Origin: Phoronis australis
Taxonomy: Eukaryota > Phoronida > Phoronidae
Direction of reading: 5' to 3'
NCBI GenBank assembly: GCA_002633005.1
Contig: NMRA01000554.1
Coordinates: 126,001 to 186,000 of the forward strand
DNA: 60,000 nt
Shown in pieces: positions 1 through 11,900 of this stretch. Positions within the stretch are counted from its first letter, which is position 1, and every line of letters begins with the position of its first letter. The notes beneath the pieces were generated by a model that made no database searches, was not told the DNA's origin, and saw only the letters and a list, made by a program, of their open reading frames with translations. The translations under genes were made by a program, and so were the position numbers.

Positions 1-2922
1 AAGAAGAAATGTCCTTTGTGAGTGTATAGTTGAGATATTGAATAATGCATCAATGTCATCAAGGCTGAGTTTTTAATGAAATTATCGTGATTACACCAAA
101 AGTGTGGCAAAAATCCTCCATTCATGGACAGCTCGTTGGTTGGACTACAACGCTAGCGTTTTGCAAACATTTTAGCCAACTGTTAACGTTTTCTCCTCTC
201 ATGTGACCATAGTATTCAAGTGTCGTCCAGAGTTACTCCTGGAACGACCTGTTGGTAGGTTTGGGCGCTATTTAGATTAGTGCAACTTGTGCAGGGTTGC
301 TTCACTTCTAATCACTGTGTGGCCGCAGCCTGGAGCAATTGTGGGCTGTGTGCTTGTGCAGTTCGAAACATACACCACACTGTGTAGCTGCAGCCTAGAG
401 CAATTATGGGCTGTGCGCTTCTGCAGTTCCAAACATACGCCAGTCTTTCTTGTTCATGCTGTATTGGCATTTATATTTTTGTGAAGGTCTGCATGTGCAG
501 ATCCACCTTGTGGTAGGTATGGATACATTTGTATGGATGCTTTGCTTTAAGTGTATCGAGCCTCCACAAAGTGGCAAGTTGTTTTAGGGTAGGTCTGGGT
601 GTAGATGAGACTTGAGACTTGTTATGATATGCTGGCAGGCTTGCCTTCCAGGCTTATATTTGCTGTCATAAACCAACATTCTATGCTTTGTCATGGCATT
701 TCACATCTCAGTAAACTTTCTCACAGTGCATTTTGAAATGGGGCATATCCCATATTTTTTCCTGGTACCCTAAGCTGTAATAAAACTGTCAAAACACAAC
801 ATATTTGTTTTGACTACCACAGATATATCTTGTTTTCCAATGAATTGCCAAAGGTTACTTTTGTTTGTAAGTTGAAGGTCCTTAGGCATTGGGTTCATCT
901 AGTTTCTCATAAATCTCAATAATGCAATGTTTATGGCCATCATTAAACATCCTGGTCAACAGTTCTATTGGGATCTGAAGTCAATGCAAAGGCGTTGCTC
1001 AGATACAGTTGTCTTTGTTGTCAATTGAGTATTCAATGAGGGCCTACACCTTCAAAATGTAGCAAAACCTAGCTCTCATATAATCTATATCTCAAACTTC
1101 AACTTAACTAGAGAATGGTAATAAGTATGATTGTAATGGAGAATTTATGTTTTCTCCCAAACATTAATAACCACTGACTATTTTAGTTGGTTGTCTGTAC
1201 AAAGATTTGTGTTCTCAGCAAAATGCTCATAACTTCACAAACATCATTAACTAATCTGGCCGCGTGTGAGACTTCAACTAAATTTCAAGAAACAAGCTGA
1301 ATCCACTATTCATCAAAAATATTAAGGGACCGTTTACAACTATGCTATCATTATTTTCGCAAGTACGCAAAATGTATGCATTGGCAAGGGAGGGGGTTTT
1401 GGCTTGCTGCCGGTAGGTCATAAAAATGGTGCTGCGAAAAAGACAAAGTTCAGCAATTTATTTTTTGCTTTGTTTCATTGTTAAAAATATCAGGAAACAA
1501 CCAACAGCATTCATGTCACCATGACTCTTTGGCAAGCACATCCTGGCACTTTCGTAATGGCTGATGTATTCAAAGAAGTCCTGGGGCCCGTTCCAAGAAA
1601 ATGATTTAAGTTCATTTTTTACTGAAGTCTTAGATTTATAACCATACAAACAGTTTTATATCTATTTGGGGGGAAGGAAAAATGTGAGTTTAGTGCACTC
1701 GTGGAAACGGCGGTAATTGTGAAGCGTCCCTTAAGTACATAGTGTGATGTAGTATTGAATTGTAGCTGGTTGTGATTTTTATTAATTTTCTCCAACATTT
1801 TCTTCCTCTGATTTAGTGCGACGATAACAAATGACAAGTCAAAAAATTACGTCTTGTATCCCCTTGTAAAATATATCGCTCCCAGTTTATGGCCCATACA
1901 AACCCTCAATTATACTAAATATCCTGTCACAAACACATAACTCTTTATATGGACCACTCATTTCCTGTACTCTGTCAATACCTTTATACAAACCCAATCA
2001 AAGACCTCTTTCTGACAGACACATGACCATTCTTTAGTCAGCTCTATAGCTGGTCTGTGGCCCATTCTCAGGGATGTTATTTCTGATTAGGAAACCATTT
2101 GTTACAACAGCTGACTGGCCCATTAGATACGCATTTCCTTTTTATCAATGAAATTATGAGCAGAGAGCAGTCTATGTTATTTTTTGCTACACTTGTGTCT
2201 TTTCTTTCTCAAGTGTCAGTTTTCCATGTGCGCCTGGCCTGGCTGGCTCTAATCAAGGGTTTTATTCCTCTCAAAGCAGGATGGCTAGGAAATGTCAGTT
2301 CTGTTTTGTATTTCTGGCAGAAAACAACATTGACTGTTGTAGATATGATACTCAGATGAAAATATTAAACTTTCACTGTCACTGAAAAGAAAGTTTACTG
2401 TGAGTGTCAGTAATTTTTCAAATTGTTGGTGTTTGGAACTCTGTAGAAAGTAAGGCTGGACCAAAATTTCATAAAGCACTTACAGTAAAATCTCACCAAT
2501 TCACTACACAATGTGGCAGGTACATGATATTTTTAATTTTGTTTTCGTAAAAGATAAGTACCACCGAATTATTGCTTCTCTTTGTTCAAGTTTTTTACCA
2601 CAGCTGTCATCCGACAAATCTTGAAAAACTGGGCATTCGTAACAATGTTTAAAGACCTTGAAAAACCAAAAAGGTTAATTTTGACAATAAATTTTTGTCT
2701 GAAAATGTTCATAATTCACTGTATTTTGATTTAAGTCAACATCCCCCATCTCCAGTGACAATTCTAATAGCATCTCAGTAACTTTTAAACTCTGAATTAT
2801 TAAGGATATAAAATTCAAATCTTGTTATGAAAAAAAATTGGCTAAGTGTTATCAAGTTTCTTACACAGTCACCACTAACATGATTTCAATATGCAAAATG
2901 TGAAGATTTTTAAAACTTTCAG
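1..2922. other. Intron or upstream part of the TMTC1 locus
   Basis: I searched for the family block that precedes SGIVGRADVL (an HPxHTEA-like motif) in this stretch and did not find it, so the stretch is most likely intron. It contains only short unsupported ORFs and the 65-bp tandem repeat at 315-441. Confidence 0.6.
315..441 (+). repeat. Two-copy 65-bp tandem repeat
   Basis: The unit starting CTGTGTGGCCGCAGCC at 315 recurs as CTGTGTAGCTGCAGCC at 380; both continue through GAGCAATT, GGGCTGTG and AAACATAC. The two copies differ at scattered positions, so this is an old duplication. Confidence 0.85.
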
Positions 2923-2929
2923 GTGAGTG
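2916..2929 (+). promoter_or_regulatory. Acceptor fused to a 5' splice-site consensus (recursive-splice-like)
   Basis: The acceptor of the first visible TMTC1 exon reads CTTTCAG directly followed by GTGAGTG, so the exon (2923-2996) opens with a full GTRAGT donor motif. This is the AG|GTRAGT juxtaposition of recursive splice sites and RS-exons. The exon itself clearly encodes conserved protein. Confidence 0.6.
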
Positions 2930-5900
2930 GCATTGTGGGTCGAGCTGACGTGCTGTGCTGCGTGATATATCTGGCGTCCTTCTTGTCCTATCACAGGTAA
3001 TGGCCATTTCTGGGCAACAAGTACACTCATATACAGAACTCCATCTTGTGCAAATACGTACATGTAAAATCTACATGTATTTTCCATGCCTATACAAACA
3101 AGATAAAGGATGAACCTGCTTGGGGCTATGTTGGTAAACAGTAATGACAGCTATGTTTGTAGTTATATGGCCTTAAATTGCTGAAGTATGGAGATACGCC
3201 TATCACCATGCCAAGACTAAATCCATATCCAAGGTTTTTTAAAACCTTGGATATGCAGTTAAAACTGCATCAGGGCAAAACAGTATATTTGTAATTTTAA
3301 TTATAAAGATTCATTTGTTTTTTATGAGATTTTTGAATTTTGAAGGCAATCTTCTTAGCAAGACATGCGCACACCCAGCCTAAAAAATTGGGGGAGAATG
3401 TAGACCATTTACTTTAAAAAACGGGTATGTTCAGAGCTATGAATTGTGCATTCGCCGAATTCTTGCCTTTTTAGTGGACTTTTGTCTCGTTTTCTACTTT
3501 TTCGGACTTTTTGTTTCTCTGAGGACCTTTTTAAGTTGCTCACTTCGCTAAATGGGGGCTCATTTGAGCCCTCCGAGCCCCCCTCCGGGTGCGCCCATGC
3601 AAGAGTTTTGATTTCAATTGTCTGCTGAGAGTTGCTTAGTCCTTAGTAAAACTGTTATGAAACGGTGCAGCACAGGTGAAATGTGGACAATATCGGAAGT
3701 GCTGAGCACACTGGTCGTTAATTAGACACAGTTACTCCTTGAACAACTTGTCACTATAAAAATTAATTACAGGTGGTCTGGTACCTGATGTGCACAGGTG
3801 GACATTCAGGTGGGCCATTGCACTCAGATCACCTAGAACCATTTTTACATTTTATATTGTTAAAACTGAGCTGACGATCTCATGGAGACCTGAATCTAGG
3901 GTCTAGTGGTGTGTCCAAGTGGGACCCGATCGCTTGACCTTGAGTAAAGGAAGCAAACACTTATCCCACTAGGGGGCATTGTCTCCTCTATCAGGTTCAA
4001 AAGTAGCGTGGAATGTTGGGCAACTTGACTGACACATTTGTGACCACTTACTCCACCTTATCAAGGTAGGGTAACTTATTCTAGGGTAACTTATGTCCCA
4101 GTGCTAGCCGTAGTGTTGATTCAAACACTGCTGTCTATGCGAAAGCAATTACCGGTACCAGCTTTGCACTTAGATTTGTTGGCCGGGCAAGCAAAATATG
4201 ATTTGTGCTTTGTGGTAGGTAATAGTATGAGTGATGTTTTAATGCTCTTGATGTATCTATGACATCTTGTCTATGCCAGGAGTTTGGACACAAGGTGGCG
4301 GGCTGACTTCCCCACAACACAGTGCATTCCTCTATTGGTGCTCAGCTTGCTAACTGGAGCGGCGGCTATGTTGGTTAAAGAACAAGGCATCACTGTGCTT
4401 GGTGTTTGTCTACTATATGACGTGTTTATTGTGTGCCAAAGAGGGATTATCAGGTACAAAATGACAATGCTAAACTTGGTCGCACTGACAGTTGACTAAA
4501 AGCCGCAGTTGTGCATCATTTCATTTAAAAAAACAAGGAATACACGCATTGGTTTCAGCTTAACATTACCATTACTTTTTCATCTGTTGCAAGTCATTAA
4601 ACTTCTCAATGAAAATAATATTTTATCTGATGAGGAGGGAAGCTAGCCTTGTTTTGTTTGCACGACAATCTGTTTTTGAACTTAAAGCTCTGAGTTTACG
4701 GCAAATCCAAGAAAGTTGATCCAACAATTTCGGGATAGCTGGTTCAGACATTGGGTCCCTTTTTATGCGCCCACATATTTATATGTGGACGCGTTATGCT
4801 GTCATATCCGTCCGGGCGGCGTCCGTCCAGCGTCCGCTGCTTTATCTCCAAAACCCTTTGACATACGTTCATGAAATTTGGCACATGTGTTCCATTCATG
4901 AATGGGACGGCATGTGCGAACTTTCGGACGGATCCGACTACCGGTGTGCCACCTAGTGGCAATTTTAATTTTTTACGCTTACCTTTGTATCTTCAAAAGT
5001 CCTGAATGGATTTTCATGAAATTTGGTATGTAGGCACCTATTAGTGAGATGACGCTATCCTCCCGTTTTCAGATGGACTCAACATAGTTTGCGCCACCTA
5101 GTGGCCATTTTTACTGTTTTCGAGTCCGTATTTTTGCGTCCACCCCTCTCTCAACCACACTGCTCAAAGGATGATTGTGAAAATTGGCATGTTTGTGCTT
5201 ACTATAAAGAGGACAGCTGACAATGATTTTCAAATGATCTGGACTACTGTGGCGCCTCCTAGTGGCAGTTTTGTTTTTTTTTGCGCCTATGGCTGTACTT
5301 CCTAAACCGTTCGCAGGATCTTTACGAAATTTGATTAGTGTATTTATATGATGTTAACAACAGACGATGACGACTTTTGGACGGATCCGCCTACCAGTGT
5401 GCACCCTAGTGGCAATTTTTTTTACGTTTACCTCTGTATCTTCACAAGTCCATAACGGATTTTCATGAAATTTGGTATGTAGGCACCTATTAGTGCGATG
5501 ACGCTATCCTCCCGTTTTCGGATGGATTCGACCTAGTTTGCGACACCCAGTGGCCATTTTTACTGTTTTTGAGTCTGTTTTTTGGCGTCCACCCCTCTAT
5601 CAACCAAACCGCTCTAAGTATGATTGTGAAAATTGGCATGTATGTTCTTACTATGAAGAGGACGGTTGACGCTGAATTTCCCATGACTTTGATTACTGTG
5701 GCGCCTCCTAGTGGCAGTTTTTTTTTTTTGCGCCCATGGCTGTATCTCCCAAACCGTTTGCAGGATCTTTACTAAATTTAGCAAGTGTATTTATGTGATG
5801 TTGACAACGGACGATGACGACTTTAGGATGATTCTGACTACCGGTATGCCTCTAGTGGCAATTTTAGTATTTTACATTGACCTCTGTATTTTCATAGGTC

Positions 5901-8900
5901 TTCAGGTGTATACTTTGTGTTACTTCGTGACTATGAAGGAAAAGTTCCAAGTAGAAATTTGTTTCTGGCATTCTAATGCTGTGCTAATCTCGTATGTTGG
6001 TAAATTTGTTTTTAATTCTATGTTTCTGTGGTGCTTTAAGCAACTGATGTATAGGATGTGCTTGTATTATGAAGATCACTCACATTTTGCCCCTAGCCTA
6101 TTGAGGAGACAATGACCATGCCTTTCCATTTTGCAAAGTACAACATACTACATATATGCCTTCTACTGGCCACTTTATGGTACCAATAAACAACCCTAGA
6201 AGGATACCGTATACGGTGCAATTGTGGGTGCATTTCAACGCTCTGCGTTGCTCTTGTTTGTCCTTGAAGGCAAGTATGTTTTTCAGTCATTTTACAAAAG
6301 TTTTACTTGTATAGTTTTGTACCAAATTATTTTGCACAATGATAAGGACAATGTGTGGACCCAGCTACGTCAGGCATAACCACAAATCGTAAGTGTTGGC
6401 AGCTAGAAGTAATGCACATGTTTTTAAGTAAGGCTATGCCTGGGATCTTTTGTGTTCACCAAGTTCCTAGCAAGAAAAGCTAGATCATGCGTGTGAAAGG
6501 CGAGTGTTTGGCAGGTATGCTCGAGATCTCTCTCGTGTTACCTAGCAGAATGGCTGCCACAAAAGAAATTGGTCGGTGAAGTTGTAATGATGAATTGTGG
6601 GATTGAATTCATATTAAATGCATGGCTAATGTCTTTGGTCTACAGTGCCGTTTACACTATTAAAGTTGGCACTGATCAGCTGACACGGAACGAGATGTTC
6701 TAGTGCAAGTATGTGTGTAAACAAGACTGACCTGGAGCAAATTGACATCGCGGTGACAACTTTTGCGCCCCGTTTGTGAGGTAGAGCAATTTGCGCTCTA
6801 TCATCTTGCTCCATGTCAATAATATGTCTAAATGCGAGACTGAGGCAAGGCAGAAAGGATCATCTCTACTGTGCTTGTGCAATGACCTACATAAGGTTTC
6901 TCTGTCTCTGCAACTTCTGCCACTTTGTAAACCTGCACATGTGCGTTCCACTGTCCAGCCTACAACTTCCATCTTGATACTGTTAGTTAGTTGTGTGTGT
7001 GAACAGCGGCTTGACACCAATCAGTTGATACCTAAATGGGACTTATTGAACCCAGCCCTCATATCTCGTGTCTTAGAAGTGGGCTCTATTTCTATACAAG
7101 CTAAAGTATTGCTTAAACGATATTTATTTGTCCTTGCTTCAGTCTAGGACCCAGTTTTCTGTTGCCTGGTTATTTTAGTGTTATTAACTTGCTGATAGGT
7201 TTGGTAAATGTGGATAACTACAATACTTCTTGTTTTGTCTTTGCTGTCTTTTACTAGGACATACAACATGAAATATCTTGATGCAACCTGCCGCCCATTG
7301 CTGACCAGAATAGGTGTTACTTTGTTAGTGGTAAGTGTTTACATAAAGGTAGACCCGTAACTGTTGCATAAAGGTAGACCAGTAGCCCAGCAAATGCCCA
7401 GATTTTTAAGGTTATGTAAGACCTTAATGACAAGTCTGTGCGTTTAGTCTCATATCTACAATCTATAGACTTAATAAAAGTATATATTTTTTGAAAGTTA
7501 ACAGCCTGTAGAATGTGTTCTTTGAATGTCTACCAATCTGCCGTGAATTGGGTAGTGTGAGCATTTCTTTTCTAGTAGTATTTAGGTAAAAAAGTAAAAT
7601 ACATTAATAGCAAAACGACATTATCAATAACAAGGATTAAAGTTTAGTTTATATAAATGTTTAAGATGAGATCTAAAACAGTTTTCTGCGTCATTCTGTC
7701 TTCGGTTTATGCAGCTTTACAGATTTTTTTCTTAAACTTCTTATTTTTTAGCTCCTCTGTGCAGAAGTAGAACATTTTAAAACAATTCCAGGCGAACAAT
7801 GCATAAAGCATAGTTTCTGTAAGTTTCATGTATGATCAGCCATTTCTGAGATATTGTTTTCCAAGGCTAGCCAGATTTAGACCTTTTTCTAGGGCCCTAC
7901 ATAACCATAAAATTATTTATGTTTTATTATTCATTTCACAGCTAACTGGGTCTCTGCTGTTCCGTCTTTGGATGCTGAATGGACAGTTGCCAGTGTTTTC
8001 CAGCCAAGACAATCCTGCGTCATTCCACAGTAGTCTTCAGACAAGGTAAAGCTAGAAATATGCTCTTGTGTATTTTTAGAATACTATATAATGTGATTGT
8101 GCAGATACTATGCAATTCTCTACTACAATACAATAATACAATAAAACATTAAAATATGTCATACATGGCCACTGGAAGCAGTCCGGTAGGCTGCTAGGCT
8201 AATATTGTCTGTAAAGTATGTCAAAAACATATTTTGAGGCCTCTAGAATGCATCAAATAACACTTGAATTCTCAAAAATTTCTGGGGTGAGGCCCACAGA
8301 CCCCCTTTCCTACAGGAAAGAGTAGCCCTCCTGTACATTTGGTGACCCAATATGAACATGCTTCCGACGCCACTGTAATACAATTCACTTGCGCAACACA
8401 CTTTCTACAAAACCAAGCAAAGATACAATACACTTACAACTGACAGTTTAGTGCAATACAATTCAGAGCACTGCGATGTAAAACAATGAAAATGAAATGC
8501 ATTGTAAAAATACAGCACTCTCACTCTGTAAAAATGCTTATGAAAACTGTTTTAGAGTAAAAAAATTACAATAAACGTGTGGGTAATTTTAAATTGTGTC
8601 CCTGAAATGGCATAAATTATATGTCTGAAATCTCAGCTTACACTGAAAGGCATTACTACCTTCATATTGTCTCAAGTTTACATGCGACACTACTTACATG
8701 TTCTTGATCAATATCTTCAACTAAACATAGCCTACATACACTCCACAATAACATCTAGTCAACCAGCTTTTACTACTAACTGGTAAATAGTGAGAATTGA
8801 GTTTAACCTCAGTTTTAGGTGTATAACTGGATCTTAAAGTATTCTCACCACATGTACTCAAATACAGCCAAGCATAAACTTGATTGACCCTTCCAGATAG

Positions 8901-11900
8901 TCCAGTTTAGCTGCATATACAGTTGAACGCTGACCTCAGGTCAGTTGGGGAATTTCTCAACCACTGCAAACATGTCTTGCCTAATTATTTTCTCCAGACT
9001 TCAAAAGATCCGAAGACTGTCTCTCATTGCAGGTTACTGGCCATTCGTTAATAACATCAAACTGTTACAAACAATGAATTATTATCCTCAACAGAAACAG
9101 GAAAGGAAGATCGGACCTTTTGTTTCTGTTTTAAGAGGAATTTGTTGGAGATAAGTTAAAAAATACTGGTTTTGGCCCACTTGACACATTATTTGTTGCC
9201 TTACAGCTTAAATATGTAAACTGATGGTAAAGTTATTTTTTACCTTCCAATCTGTTCTTGTTTTTTGTCCATTTGTGTTAATTCATCAATTTGGGACAAA
9301 AATCACTGTCGAAAGTACCACCTCCCTACTGATGCTCAAAATTTTACTTAATTGTTTGATGACAATTTACCATATATACCATGGTGAAAGCTAAGTAAAA
9401 TTCCCTGAAATTTTAAGTAAAGTTGTTGAGAATAACAAAAAATGGAAATTTCACATGTGCAGCGTACTATGTTCAAATAAAAGTTTTTGCAATACGTTCC
9501 ACCCCTTAGCACAAGCACATTTAGTTTTTCTCATCTTCCCTAACTTGCCATACTCGGCCTATCAGTACAGCATTCTTTAGTATGCCTCTACATAGAGTAG
9601 GGCACGTGCTCCGTTCCACTCACTTTCTGCCCGGCACTTTGATGGATATTTTCACCTCTAACTTTACTAACCTAAATAGCTCTGACTTCACAAACCTACC
9701 GTATAAAATATATTGAGGTACATAGGCGGATTTAGGGGGGGGNAAGTGTCAAATTCGGAACACGGCTCAATCGTAACAAAACTATGGCTAACTACGGCTC
9801 TCCCCCTCGATATCCCAGGCGACCGGCAGTGGCTCTGCGTGCTACGACTCCGTTTCCGTTGTCTGCTTCACTGTGCAATGAAGAAAATGGAATCTGAGTG
9901 ATGATGAAAAAACAGAAGCTGCTGGTAAGATGTGAATTTTAATCGAAGCCTCAGTGAATTACTCAGAAACTCATAATTATCTCTTTGTCAAACCTTAACT
10001 TAGGATGATTTCCAAAGCAATGGTGTCATTAGTGCCAACACAAAAAACGGATTTGGTCTTTTGGGCAATTGAAGACTATTTTAAATACAACAAATTTGTT
10101 ACGAACTGATTGCACAAAGTATAAAAAGTGTAATAAGCATTACAAAAAGAAGAAAGGTTTCGCACGCAAACGCTGTGGACCATAAACAAGTAGGTCTCTT
10201 ATCATCAAATTTTGAGTGAAGTCATGGTGGTGTAGTGGCTCATTCTGCCAGGTCGTGAGTTCGAGTCTGTGATAATTGTTGTTTCATGTTTGACACGTTT
10301 GCCGTGTTCTTTTTTCTTTTTCTTTTTCTTTGCCTTTTTTCTTGGATAATACTTCAGGAATCAAGGAAAATGCTTGATTTTTTGATGAAAAAACAGAAAA
10401 ATTTTCCTGGGTGGGAGGGGGGCGAACCCCCTTACTACCTCCCCCCATTCGGTGCCATGCGCATCTAATCGTGCTTTGCACAAATGTTTTCAGACATCAT
10501 GTTGGGCCCCCCCCTTGTGATATCCTAGATCCGCCACTGAGTTATCATGTTCAACTCCACTTTATTTGCCTTGGGTCTGTCCCTGTCTCAGTAGGAAGCC
10601 AAATACTGATCAGCTGTTGATCAACACTCTTGAAAACTATATATCTCTTTACTGTAACAAGACGTTGTGCAGTGCAATGTTTGATATCTATTAAAAGATG
10701 TGATTTTATTGTTTTCAGTATTTTTTGCTTTGCTTAGAAACAAAAAAATGTTAGATGACAAAGGGTATGACTCTGCTTTCTGTCGTTAGTGGTAACTGTC
10801 ATTGTTAGAGTCCAGAAATTTCACCTATTGAGAAATGCGATTTATTATCCTTATTTATAAATTTGTGACTGCTTTTGCACTAATCAAAATCCCTTTAATT
10901 TCTTCCTCAGAATTAGAATGCATTTCTTCCTTTTTTGCTTTACACAATAGTAATATCAACAGGCAGGCTGGTAAAACATTTTTCTAAGTGGTCCACTGAT
11001 TTAAAAAAGGAGACTTATTTCGCGCCTCATGTCACTCAGTAGTTTTCAAACTGAATTTTGGAACATTAGCGGTCACCGATCCTTCTCTCCTGAGTTAATT
11101 AGAAGTCAACAAGTCTCTGGATGCTACCAATAAAACGATGGTTTACTTGTAAATTGCTTGCATTCATTCTTGTAATCTTATGAAATACGATTTTTACAAG
11201 TGGCAGCCAAGTAGATGAAAAGTTTGTATTTACAATGTTCTGATATAACAAATCCGGCTCTTTTTTATTTACAACCCCCTTGTGAATATCAAGTGTTCTT
11301 CTAGCCAAAGAAACATTTGTAACTTTACTCTCACTCTGTCAGCAATGATTGATAGACAAGACTGATGATTCTTAAATGTTTCTCCCTCACCTTCAACACC
11401 TGGGGTTAACTGTAATCGTTTTGACATTTAGATTCCCATCATGTTCTAGAATTGCCGCAGCTTAATGTGGACATGAGTGTCCCGGTCCACAAGGCCAGCA
11501 CTTTTGCCAGTTGCAAAAAAATGTCAGTGGTGTGAACAGTTGCACGTGTCACTTTTGGTGCTTGAGCTTCCCCATGACTGCTGGCGTTTTTCACTTGCAC
11601 TTACCGGTATGTTAGACTGAACACTGTAGTGAGTGAATGCGCTTTAACGTCAATTTTTGCTTTAAAATGGTTCAGGCGGTGAGGAAACTAACTTCTGTCG
11701 AAAATTACCTCTTGCGAGCAGCACATCTGTCTGACCAAAACGCTGGTGCTTTAATGCTTCAGAAATAATGCTAGCTATTCATTTGAACCTAGTTGATTAC
11801 ATAATTGTTGAAATCTAATCTTATTTTCCCTCATTTGGGCTGAAGCAGTAATGGTTTGTAATAAACTGACTAAATTTAAGTTCAATTTCTAAATGCAACT

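Noticed and set aside
5711-6115. 134-residue open frame
   Set aside because: It is read through the modular repeat; the hydrophobic character comes from T-rich repeat DNA.
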